A DNA stretch of 64,000 nt from SIG440 sp045646865. Its GTDB lineage: Bacteria; Bacillota; Clostridia; Monoglobales; Monoglobaceae. Below the pieces are notes generated by a model, which was given only the letters and a program-made list of their open reading frames with translations, had not been told where the DNA came from and did not search any database. Position numbers and translations under genes: made by a program. Every line of letters starts with the position of its first letter. The first letter of the stretch is position 1. The stretch is taken from contig JAZRLM010000012.1 in assembly GCA_045646865.1 (NCBI GenBank), forward strand, positions 1 through 64,000. Direction: 5' to 3'. This document shows positions 23,048 through 31,113 of the stretch, piece after piece.

Positions 23048-25159
23048 ATGAAATGTTTGGAATGCGGAGCAGATATTTATGAGGGTATCAAAAAGTGCCC
23101 TTATTGCAAAACACCCACTCAAAGCGTAACCGAGGATGAAAAATTCAGGAATTTTGACTTTAAGTATACCATCACATCCGACGAACACGTAAGAAAATTG
23201 CGTGACTCTGTCAGAGGGGACAGAAAAAACCTCAAGAAAAAGAATGTTATAGAAAAATACTTTGCCGACCGCCGTGCTGCAAAACGTGCGGCTCGTCGTG
23301 CTGCGAGAAGAAGCGCAAGAATTGTTGCACAGATGGACCCAGATGCTCCTGTAGTTGCAACAAAGGCGACTGCAACAGCTGTAAAGACGGTTAAAGGAGT
23401 AAGAAAGGCAGAAAAGACCAAAAAGACAGCAAGAAAGTTCAATTTTAAAAAGCCTGATTTTAAAAAGCTTAATCTTAAAAAGATTAATTTCAAAAAGTTC
23501 AGTTTCAAAGGCTTTAAGTCTATGGATAAAATGGTTATACGTATCGGTGGCCTCGTAGTAGGTCTGATTGTATTTATCTGGCTTGTGATTGCCCTTATCG
23601 GACTTTCTTCAAATAAGGATATTGTTCCTTCTTACACATATGTGTCAGATAACTCTATGTATATGGTGTATAAGGGAAAGAACTTACTTATTTCCGAAAA
23701 CGTTTTAAATGAAAATGATATCAGAAAACTCAGTGAAACAGGTAAACCCGGCGATGCAGAGCTTATTGCAAAGAATGAGGGACTTGTAAAAACCAACAAA
23801 GACCGCACTGTTACATACTTTTTTGAGGATTACGATACCGAAACAAATAGTGGTAGACTGTGTATGATAAAAAAAGGTAACGAAAAGAAAGTAAGCAAGA
23901 TTGCGGAAGAAGTTCATAATTCTATCGTTATGACCGAAAACGGCGAAGGTGTGCTTTATTTGCAGACCGCCGACAAAAACGGTGATATGGGAGTTTTGCA
24001 TTATTGGGAAAGCGGTATGAAAGAACCCTATAAAATAGCTACGGATATTGACCACGGAACATTTGAGTATGCAGACGAGGGCGGATATGCTCTCTTTTTG
24101 CAGAACCTGAACCGTGTTGAAATGAGCGGCGACCTTTATGCAAAGAGCCTGAATAATCTTAAGGAAGAAAAGGTTAAACTTGATACAGACGTTTGCAAGC
24201 TGTTCGGAACAAGTCAGGACGGTAATTCGCATCTTTATGCAAAGGAATATAATCCCGAGGACGGTACATTCTATATTACCGCAATTAATAAAAAGAATCG
24301 TATCCTCCAGCTTGGTACAAAAACAAAGAAAGAACCTTTTGTCCAGAAGACAAGAAACTTTGTATACATTCTGGCAGCAGAAGACGATGGTACAAACACT
24401 TTATATAATGTGGATGTTAATACTGCTCAGAAGGAAGAAATTTCATCAGGTGTAAGCAGCATTCTGATGACTTCTAAAGACGAAAAGACTGTTATTTACG
24501 ACAAGGTATATTCAGGAAAAGTGGCAGCTTATTACGCATATACCAAGGGCAAACAGCCACTTAAGATTGCAGAAAATGTTGTTGTTGACTATAATGTGGT
24601 TGCAAACAAACCACAAATGGCAGCAAGTCTGGACGGCAACAGAGTACTGTACATTTCGGAGTTTGAAGCATTTAAGGGTGGCGGAACTTTGTCATTGTGC
24701 GAGCATAAAAATGGCAAAAAGACTGTGGACAAGCAGATTGCAGAGGATGTATATGCTTGCTTCCGTGCAAAGGATGATAAATTTATATTTCTGAAGGATT
24801 ACAGCACTTCACGCAAGGTTTGTGATGTATATCTTCTTGAAGGCGATGAAATGACACTTCTCAAGAAGGAAGTTTCACCCCAGATGTTTGGAGTAACAAA
24901 ATCAGGAGATAATATATATTATATCTCAAATTATAATGTCGAGAATGGTTACGGCACTCTTGAAAGAATGGATCTTGACGGAAATGTTCAGGAACTTGCA
25001 TCTGAGGTTGTTGGATTTAATACAACCGACAACGAAGAGGTTATGTTCTATAAGAACCGTAGTACCGAAGACGGTAGCTTTGACCTGTATCTTACCAAAA
25101 AGGGTAAGGATGACTGGGGACTTATTAATAAGAGCGTTGGTCAGATTCTTACTTATTAA
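23048..25159 (+). CDS. Zinc-ribbon, single-pass membrane protein with a large extracytoplasmic domain
   Basis: The 703-residue protein starts with a zinc ribbon (Cys3, Cys6, Cys17, Cys20). It continues with an Arg/Ala-rich stretch (about 74-93) and a repeated Phe/Lys motif (FNFKKPDFKK, LNLKKINFKK, 130-150). One transmembrane helix lies at about 162-187. Residues 190-703 lie outside and show spaced beta-strand repeats (DNSMYMVYKGKNL; NGEGVLYLQTADKNGD; DGNSHLYAKEY) like a beta-propeller or TolB/WD40-type sensor. Function is not known. It resembles zinc-ribbon surface sensors of Clostridia. The strongly basic cytoplasmic part could bind nucleic acid or acidic lipids. Ribosome site ACGGAGGAA. Confidence 0.75.
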   Translation: MKCLECGADIYEGIKKCPYCKTPTQSVTEDEKFRNFDFKYTITSDEHVRKLRDSVRGDRKNLKKKNVIEKYFADRRAAKRAARRAARRSARIVAQMDPDAPVVATKATATAVKTVKGVRKAEKTKKTARKFNFKKPDFKKLNLKKINFKKFSFKGFKSMDKMVIRIGGLVVGLIVFIWLVIALIGLSSNKDIVPSYTYVSDNSMYMVYKGKNLLISENVLNENDIRKLSETGKPGDAELIAKNEGLVKTNKDRTVTYFFEDYDTETNSGRLCMIKKGNEKKVSKIAEEVHNSIVMTENGEGVLYLQTADKNGDMGVLHYWESGMKEPYKIATDIDHGTFEYADEGGYALFLQNLNRVEMSGDLYAKSLNNLKEEKVKLDTDVCKLFGTSQDGNSHLYAKEYNPEDGTFYITAINKKNRILQLGTKTKKEPFVQKTRNFVYILAAEDDGTNTLYNVDVNTAQKEEISSGVSSILMTSKDEKTVIYDKVYSGKVAAYYAYTKGKQPLKIAENVVVDYNVVANKPQMAASLDGNRVLYISEFEAFKGGGTLSLCEHKNGKKTVDKQIAEDVYACFRAKDDKFIFLKDYSTSRKVCDVYLLEGDEMTLLKKEVSPQMFGVTKSGDNIYYISNYNVENGYGTLERMDLDGNVQELASEVVGFNTTDNEEVMFYKNRSTEDGSFDLYLTKKGKDDWGLINKSVGQILTY

Positions 25160-25198
25160 GAACATTAACGATTTTAAAAAATCAAGTGTAAGGCTTGT

Positions 25199-25229
25199 GG
25201 GAGGCAACCTCCCTATGGCTTAAGGGAGG
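25199..25229 (+). promoter_or_regulatory. Possible ribosome-site switch of nadD
   Basis: GGGAGG (25199-25204), CCTCCC (25208-25213) and GGGAGG (25224-25229) occur in a row. The middle copy can pair with either flank. The last GGGAGG is the nadD ribosome site, so pairing with it would block translation while pairing with the first would free it. Confidence 0.35.
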
Positions 25230-25236
25230 AAAAACC

Positions 25237-25845
25237 TTGAGAATTGGAATTTTTGGAGGAACCTTCAATCCTCCCCATATAGGTCATATGCTCCTTGCCC
25301 GCGAGGCGATGGATAAGGCAAGCCTTGACAGATTGATTTTTATGCCTTGCGCAAATCCGCCGCATAAACCGAATTTGGTTATTCCCGACGGCGAACACAG
25401 ACTTAATATGGTGCGGCTTTCAGTTGAGGGCTGTCCTGAGTTTGAGGTGTCGGATATGGAGGTCGATGCAGGGGGAAAGAGTTATACAGCCAAAACTCTT
25501 GAACGTTTGCAGACAGAATATCCCAATGACCGCCTTTGTTTCATTGTCGGTGCAGATTCACTGTGCGAGATGGAAAATTGGTTCTGCCCTGCAGAGATAT
25601 TCAAGCGTGCTGAGATTGTGGCGGCAATACGGGGCGGCATAAAGGAAAATCAGCTTAACATGGCGATAGATTTCTTTACGCAAAAGTATGGTGCAAATAT
25701 TACTAAGGTACAGATGAATGCCATTGAGATGTCTTCGTCAGATATAAGAAACCGTATAATGATGGGCAAAAGTATTAAATATATGGTATGCGACGGTGTA
25801 ATTGATTATATAGAAAAAAATCGGATTTACGAAGGATGCAATTAG
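25237..25845 (+). CDS. nadD: Nicotinate-nucleotide adenylyltransferase NadD
   Basis: The 202-residue nucleotidyltransferase joins nicotinate mononucleotide with ATP to make deamido-NAD. The phosphate-binding motif IGIFGGTFNPPHIGHM is at 3-18 and the C-terminal SSSDIRNRIMMGKSIKYMV near 166-184. A TTG at 25237 is chosen as start since GGGAGG lies 7 bases upstream and the family begins at this Lys/Arg-Ile-Gly position. It overlaps yqeK by 10 bases. The partner NAD synthase is 5.3 kb downstream in the same direction. Confidence 0.95.
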   Translation: MRIGIFGGTFNPPHIGHMLLAREAMDKASLDRLIFMPCANPPHKPNLVIPDGEHRLNMVRLSVEGCPEFEVSDMEVDAGGKSYTAKTLERLQTEYPNDRLCFIVGADSLCEMENWFCPAEIFKRAEIVAAIRGGIKENQLNMAIDFFTQKYGANITKVQMNAIEMSSSDIRNRIMMGKSIKYMVCDGVIDYIEKNRIYEGCN

Positions 25846-26429
25846 AATTTATGCAAAAAGCAGATGAAATAAAAGAATATGCTAAAATTGTTTTAAGCGA
25901 GAAGCGTTTTGTCCACACCGTAAACGTTGCGGAGGAGGCAAAGCGCCTTGCCGCAGTTTGGGGTGAAGATACAGACAGAGCATATCTTGCAGGCATTATA
26001 CACGATATTGCAAAGGAAGTTCCCAAAAGTCAGGCACTTAAGGCTTTGTTGGAATACGGATATAATCCCGACGAAACCGAAAGGCAAAACCCCGAGCTTT
26101 TGCATGGCAAGCTTGCGGCGTATATGGCAAAGGACAAGTTTGGTATTGACGATGCCGAAGTTTTATCTGCTGTGACTTATCACACCACGGGACGTCCGCA
26201 GATGTCGTCCCTTGAAAAGATTATATATGTGGCGGATTTCACCGAGCCGGGAAGGATTTATCCCGAAGCGGATAAAATCCGCAGTCTTGCAGACCGGAAC
26301 CTTGATAAAGCGGTGCTTTATCAGTCAGATATGGTTATAAAATTCATTATCGACAAAGGCAGACCGCTTCATATCGATACTGTAAATACGAGAAATTATT
26401 TTTTGCTGAAATTAAAAGAGGAATTGTAG
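25836..26429 (+). CDS. yqeK: YqeK HD-domain symmetrical Ap4A hydrolase
   Basis: The 197-residue HD hydrolase belongs to the YqeK family, which cleaves diadenosine tetraphosphate to ADP. Metal-site residues are visible: His27 in RFVHTVNV, HDIAKE near 56-61, HGKLAA near 89-94, YHTTGRP near 115-121 and ADFTEPGR near 133-140. It overlaps nadD, its usual neighbour. An ATG 15 bases later (25851) is an alternative start with a better-spaced GAAGG. Confidence 0.92.
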   Translation: MQLEFMQKADEIKEYAKIVLSEKRFVHTVNVAEEAKRLAAVWGEDTDRAYLAGIIHDIAKEVPKSQALKALLEYGYNPDETERQNPELLHGKLAAYMAKDKFGIDDAEVLSAVTYHTTGRPQMSSLEKIIYVADFTEPGRIYPEADKIRSLADRNLDKAVLYQSDMVIKFIIDKGRPLHIDTVNTRNYFLLKLKEEL

Positions 26430-26430
26430 A

Positions 26431-27663
26431 ATGAGGGTAAAATCTCCACTTAGATTGATTATTGCAATACTTATTTTACTTATATTGATATATGTGGGCT
26501 TTCGGGGGTCGGTTTCACTTATTACCGGTCAGCCGTTCAAGTTTGGCTTTAGTTCCTGGGGCGCTAGCGGCAAACTGGTGCAGGACTTTGTTGTTGCCGG
26601 TGTTGATGAGGAAGGCTATCGTACAGACTTGATACTCTTTTGCAGATATAATATGGCAGATGACTCCATAAATGTTTTGCAAATTCCACGTGATACCAAG
26701 GTTGAGAACGAAAGACGCGACAAAAAGATTAATTCGGCATACGGCAGCCCTGAAAAAGAACAGACACTATTTAACGAGATAGAGAGTGTTATAGGAATCC
26801 GCCCAGAAAAATCAGTAATTGTAAGCTTTAAAGCATTTCGTGAAATAATAGATGCAATCGGCGGCGTTGAAATTGATGTTCCAATAAGAATGTACTATCA
26901 CGACCCGTTTCAAAATCTTAACATTGACCTATATCCGGGTGTGCAGTTGCTGGATGGGAAACGTGCCGAGATGTTTATGAGATTCAGGCAGAATGACGAT
27001 GGCAGCGGCTATCCTAATGGAGATATAGACCGCGTGGCGGCACAAAAAGGCTTTTATCAGGCTGCTGCAGATAAGCTGATTAGCGGTGGTACAATCCTTA
27101 AAGCACCTAAGATTATCGGCATTCTGACCCAAAATGTGAAAACAGATTTTACAGTGAGTGAAATGGTAAACTATATAGGCAGACTTCCTCAGTTCAGTAT
27201 GGATAAAGTTAAAATCCATACACTTCCGGGCGAGGGCGGCTATGACGATGACGGGGTGTCGTATTTCTTCCACGACAAAGAAGCAACAACAGCTTTGATA
27301 AAAGAACATTTTACGCCTCAGACGGGACCGGTAGAAACAGGGAAAAAGACTTCGTTCAAAAATCGGTTTATCAAGGTAAGAATTATAGATGCAACAGGTC
27401 TTGACCCCGAAAGCGCAGACATTCTGGCGGTAGTTAAGGACAATCTTACGTCTTATGGTTTTAATGTGGTGGCAGCCGAGAGGTCGAATAAAATTTCAGA
27501 TACCTCGGTGATGATTAACCACAACACAAAACGCGCGGCAGCAGATGTGCAAAAGATTTACGGCAATGTTCCCGTTAAGGAAAATATAGAGAATTATATT
27601 ATTGATGCCGGAGAAAAAGCGGCAGACGTTACAATCAAAATGGGTACAGACTTCTCATTTTAA
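26431..27663 (+). CDS. LytR-CpsA-Psr (LCP) family cell-wall glycopolymer ligase
   Basis: The 410-residue protein has one N-terminal membrane anchor (about 8-28) and an extracytoplasmic LCP domain. The LCP domain carries DLILFCRYN near 66, the arginine motif IPRDTKV near 91-97, GGVEIDVPIRMYYHDP near 150-165, and LDGKRAEMFMRFR with DIDRVAAQKGF near 173-210. A LytR_C-type domain follows (about 312-408). LCP proteins attach glycopolymers to peptidoglycan. It starts one base after the yqeK stop and precedes rsfS, the usual yqeK-LCP-rsfS order. Confidence 0.9.
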   Translation: MRVKSPLRLIIAILILLILIYVGFRGSVSLITGQPFKFGFSSWGASGKLVQDFVVAGVDEEGYRTDLILFCRYNMADDSINVLQIPRDTKVENERRDKKINSAYGSPEKEQTLFNEIESVIGIRPEKSVIVSFKAFREIIDAIGGVEIDVPIRMYYHDPFQNLNIDLYPGVQLLDGKRAEMFMRFRQNDDGSGYPNGDIDRVAAQKGFYQAAADKLISGGTILKAPKIIGILTQNVKTDFTVSEMVNYIGRLPQFSMDKVKIHTLPGEGGYDDDGVSYFFHDKEATTALIKEHFTPQTGPVETGKKTSFKNRFIKVRIIDATGLDPESADILAVVKDNLTSYGFNVVAAERSNKISDTSVMINHNTKRAAADVQKIYGNVPVKENIENYIIDAGEKAADVTIKMGTDFSF

Positions 27664-27681
27664 AGGATAGGAGATAAAATA

Positions 27682-28044
27682 ATGAGTTGTGAGAATAATT
27701 ATGTAAATACAGCGGTCAAAGCTATTGACAGCAAAAAGGGCAAGGAGATAACAGTTCTCAGCCTAAGCGAGCTTACCACTTTGACAAACTATTTCGTTAT
27801 AGCAACCGGTGGCTCAAACAAGAATGTTCAGGCAATCTGTGACGAGGTCGAGGAGAAGATGCGCGACGCAGGTGCAAAGCTATGGAACAAAGAAGGCTAT
27901 GACGGCGGCGAGTGGATACTTTTAAACTATGATGATGTAATGATTCATATTTTCCAGAGCGAAACCCGTGAATTTTACAAGCTGGAGCACATCTGGAAGG
28001 ATGCGCCAAGCGTGGATATTGACGATTTGATTCAGGAAGACTAA
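27682..28044 (+). CDS. rsfS: Ribosomal silencing factor RsfS
   Basis: The 120-residue protein binds L14 and blocks subunit joining in starvation. Signature stretches are LSLSELTTLTNYFVIATG near 25-42, VEEKMRDAGAKLWNKEG near 52-68 and WILLNYDDVMIHIFQSETREFY in the C-terminal part. Ribosome site ATAGGAG. Placement between the LCP gene and leuS is typical. Confidence 0.95.
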   Translation: MSCENNYVNTAVKAIDSKKGKEITVLSLSELTTLTNYFVIATGGSNKNVQAICDEVEEKMRDAGAKLWNKEGYDGGEWILLNYDDVMIHIFQSETREFYKLEHIWKDAPSVDIDDLIQED

Positions 28045-28068
28045 TAAAACCGAAAGGATTGATTATAA

Positions 28069-30483
28069 ATGAAATACGATTTTAAAGCGATTGAAGGAAA
28101 ATGGCAAAAGTACTGGGACGAAAACAAGACTTTTGAGGCTTCAAATACCGATAAGTCAAAGCCTAAATTCTATGGTCTGGTGGAATTTCCATATCCGTCA
28201 GGACATGGCCTTCATGTAGGCCATCCCCGTGGCTATACTGCAATAGACATTATTACCCGTAAAAAGAGATTAGAGGGATATAATGTTTTGTTCCCTATGG
28301 GTTGGGACGCATTCGGTTTGCCCACCGAGAACTTTGCTATCAAGAATAACATTCATCCTGCACTTGTTACAGAAAAGAATGTTGAAAACTTCAAAAGACA
28401 GCTCAAAATGCTGGGCTTTGGTTTTGACTGGTCAAGAGAAATAAATACCACCGACCCCAACTATTACAAATGGACACAGTGGATTTTCCTTAAACTGTTT
28501 GAAAAGGGTCTTGCATATAAGACAAAGATGCCCATTAACTTCTGTACAGGCTGTAAGGTTGGTCTTGCAAATGAAGAGGTTGTAAACGGCGTTTGTGAAC
28601 GTTGTGGCAGTGAAGTTGTTCAAAAGGAAAAGAGTCAGTGGATGCTCAAGATTACCGATTATGCACAGCGTCTTATTGACGACCTTGCTGATGTTGATTA
28701 TATTGAACGTGTTAAGGTTCAGCAGACAAACTGGATTGGTCGCTCAGAGGGTGCAGAGGTAGACTTTAAAATCAAGGGTACTGACGATAAAATCCGTGTT
28801 TACACAACACGTCCTGATACACTTTTTGGTGCTACATATATGGTACTTGCACCCGAACATCCTTATGTTGAAAAATACAAGGATAGACTAGAAAACTATG
28901 CTGAGGTTGAAGCTTATAAGGCAGAAGCAGCTAAAAAGAGCGACTTTGAAAGAGCCGAGCTTGACAAGAATAAAACAGGTGTTATGCTGAAAGGTTTAAC
29001 CGCAATTGACCCCGTAAACAATGCTGAAATTCCCATCTGGATTTCTGACTATGTGCTTGTTACATACGGAACAGGTGCAATTATGGCAGTGCCTGCACAC
29101 GACACACGTGACTGGGAATTTGCAAAGAAATTTGGTATGCCAATTATCGAGGTTGTTGCAGGCGGCGAGGATGTTCAGAAGGAAGCCTTTACCGATGTTG
29201 AAACCGGTGTAATGGTAAATTCGGGATTCCTTACCGGCATGCAGGTTGAGGACGCAAAGAAGGCTATTATAGATTTCCTCGAAAAGGAAGGCATCGGCAA
29301 ACGCAAGGTTAACTTTAAACTCCGTGACTGGGTATTCTCACGTCAGCGTTACTGGGGCGAACCCATTCCGCTGGTTAACTGTCCTCATTGCGGATGGGTG
29401 GCACTTCCTGAGAGTGAGCTTCCTCTGCAGCTCCCCGACACAAAGAACTTTGAACCGGGTGAATCAGGCGAATCTCCGCTGATTAAGATAAGAGACTGGG
29501 TTGAAACAACCTGCCCTAAATGCGGTGCAAAAGCAGAGCGCGAGACTGACACTATGCCACAGTGGGCAGGCTCATCATGGTATTTCTTAAGATATATCGA
29601 CCCCAACAATTCAGACTTCCTTGCAGGAATGGAAGAACTTAAATACTGGCTTCCTATCGACTGGTACAACGGCGGTATGGAGCACACAACACTCCACCTT
29701 CTTTACTCAAGATTCTGGCACAAATTCCTTTATGATATCGGTGTTGTTCCCACAAAAGAACCTTATCAGAAGAGAACTTCCCATGGTATGATTCTGGGCG
29801 AGAATGGCGAAAAAATGTCAAAATCAAGGGGCAATGTAATTAACCCTGATGATGTTGTTAATGAATATGGTGCTGATACATTCAGAACATACGAAATGTT
29901 TATCGGTGCTTTTGATCAGGCAACACCCTGGTCAATGAATGGCGTTAAGGGCTGCTATAAGTTCCTCGAAAGAGTTTGGAACCTGCAGAACATTCTTGTT
30001 GATGGTGACAGTTATTCTAAGGAACTTGAAACTGCACTTCACAAGACAATTAAAAAGGTAACAGACGACTACGACAGAATGAAGTTCAACACAGGCATCG
30101 CGGCACTTATGTCATTTATCAACGATGTAATGAAGGTTGAAAAGATTAACAAGGCGGAATTCAAAACATTTATTACACTTCTTAACCCTGTTGCTCCTCA
30201 CATTACAGAAGAACTGTGGAAGGTTGCAGGCTTTGAAGGTGCACTTTCTGATACTTCATGGCCCAAGTACGACGAAGCAAAAACCGTTGATGATGAGATT
30301 GAGGTTGTTGTTCAGATTAACGGCAAAATCCGCGATAAGATGATGATTTCGGCAGACCTTACACCTCAGCAGATGCAGGAGGTCGCTCTGGCAAACGACA
30401 GAATCAAAGAGCTTACCGAGGGCAAGCAGGTTGTAAAGGTTATCGCCGTTCCTAAAAAGCTTATTAACATTGTGGTGAAATAA
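28069..30483 (+). CDS. leuS: Leucyl-tRNA synthetase
   Basis: The 804-residue class I synthetase has the HIGH-type motif HVGH at 49-52 within YPSGHGLHVGHPRGY. A zinc domain is visible (CTGCKVG and CERCGSE near 160-182) and another (CPHCGW, CPKCGA in the central part). The CP1 editing domain is present (TTRPDTLFGATYMVLAPEH, GTGAIMAVPAHDTRD). KMSKS is at 582-586, followed by an anticodon-binding domain. Length is normal. No T-box leader fits the 24-base gap to rsfS. Confidence 0.98.
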   Translation: MKYDFKAIEGKWQKYWDENKTFEASNTDKSKPKFYGLVEFPYPSGHGLHVGHPRGYTAIDIITRKKRLEGYNVLFPMGWDAFGLPTENFAIKNNIHPALVTEKNVENFKRQLKMLGFGFDWSREINTTDPNYYKWTQWIFLKLFEKGLAYKTKMPINFCTGCKVGLANEEVVNGVCERCGSEVVQKEKSQWMLKITDYAQRLIDDLADVDYIERVKVQQTNWIGRSEGAEVDFKIKGTDDKIRVYTTRPDTLFGATYMVLAPEHPYVEKYKDRLENYAEVEAYKAEAAKKSDFERAELDKNKTGVMLKGLTAIDPVNNAEIPIWISDYVLVTYGTGAIMAVPAHDTRDWEFAKKFGMPIIEVVAGGEDVQKEAFTDVETGVMVNSGFLTGMQVEDAKKAIIDFLEKEGIGKRKVNFKLRDWVFSRQRYWGEPIPLVNCPHCGWVALPESELPLQLPDTKNFEPGESGESPLIKIRDWVETTCPKCGAKAERETDTMPQWAGSSWYFLRYIDPNNSDFLAGMEELKYWLPIDWYNGGMEHTTLHLLYSRFWHKFLYDIGVVPTKEPYQKRTSHGMILGENGEKMSKSRGNVINPDDVVNEYGADTFRTYEMFIGAFDQATPWSMNGVKGCYKFLERVWNLQNILVDGDSYSKELETALHKTIKKVTDDYDRMKFNTGIAALMSFINDVMKVEKINKAEFKTFITLLNPVAPHITEELWKVAGFEGALSDTSWPKYDEAKTVDDEIEVVVQINGKIRDKMMISADLTPQQMQEVALANDRIKELTEGKQVVKVIAVPKKLINIVVK

Positions 30484-30485
30484 CT

Positions 30486-31070
30486 ATGAGCTCAAAACAG
30501 GAATTTATAGAAATTTATCAGAAATATATCAAACGAGAGGGAGCTGAAAAGCTCCTTGCTCATCTTATGTCACCTTCAAGCGATTTCTTCACAGCTCCTG
30601 CAAGTACCCGTTATCACGGTGCATACGAGGGCGGACTGGTAGAGCACAGCCTGAATGTTTATGAGTGCCTTCGTGACTATATGGACAGAGAAAGGGTAAA
30701 AGAGCTTTATGGTCTTGAGGCAAGTGATGAAACAATTGCCATTGTTGCTCTTCTTCACGACCTTTGCAAAATGAACTTTTATAAACAGGGCTTTCGAAAT
30801 GTGAAGGACGAAAGCGGTGTGTGGCAAAAAGTTCCCACGTATGAAATCGACGACAAGCTACCCTACGGTCACGGCGAAAAGTCGGTATATATAATATCGG
30901 GTTTTATGCGTCTGACAAGGGAAGAAGCATTTGCCATAAGATATCATATGGGCTTTTCGGGAAGTGAAGAGCCAAGAAACGTGGGCGCGGCTTTTGAAAT
31001 GTTTCCTTTGGCATTTGCTTTGTCAACTGCCGATATGGAGGCTACATATTTCCTTGAAGGTAAGGAATAA
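30486..31070 (+). CDS. HD-domain phosphohydrolase
   Basis: The 194-residue soluble protein has a metal-dependent HD domain: YHGAYEGGLVEHSLNVYE near 43-60, HDLCKM near 91-96, YGHGEKSV near 126-133 and YHMGF near 152-156. This resembles the small HD hydrolases related to tRNA/nucleotide metabolism and to the N-terminal region of clostridial 3'-5' exonucleases (YhaM-like), but no substrate can be assigned. It follows leuS by 2 bases and precedes nadE. Confidence 0.8.
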   Translation: MSSKQEFIEIYQKYIKREGAEKLLAHLMSPSSDFFTAPASTRYHGAYEGGLVEHSLNVYECLRDYMDRERVKELYGLEASDETIAIVALLHDLCKMNFYKQGFRNVKDESGVWQKVPTYEIDDKLPYGHGEKSVYIISGFMRLTREEAFAIRYHMGFSGSEEPRNVGAAFEMFPLAFALSTADMEATYFLEGKE

Positions 31071-31113
31071 TATTTCTTGAACCCAAGGATTAAATCTCAA
31101 AGGTGGGATTATA

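Noticed and set aside
23119..23508. Long reverse-strand open frame with Leu/Phe repeats opposite the zinc-ribbon gene
   Set aside because: It is the complement of the forward Phe/Lys repeat and Arg/Ala tract, with no ribosome site; the forward gene explains it.
28045..28068. T-box leader expected before leuS
   Set aside because: Only 24 bases separate rsfS and leuS, with no room for a T-box; leuS is read through from upstream.
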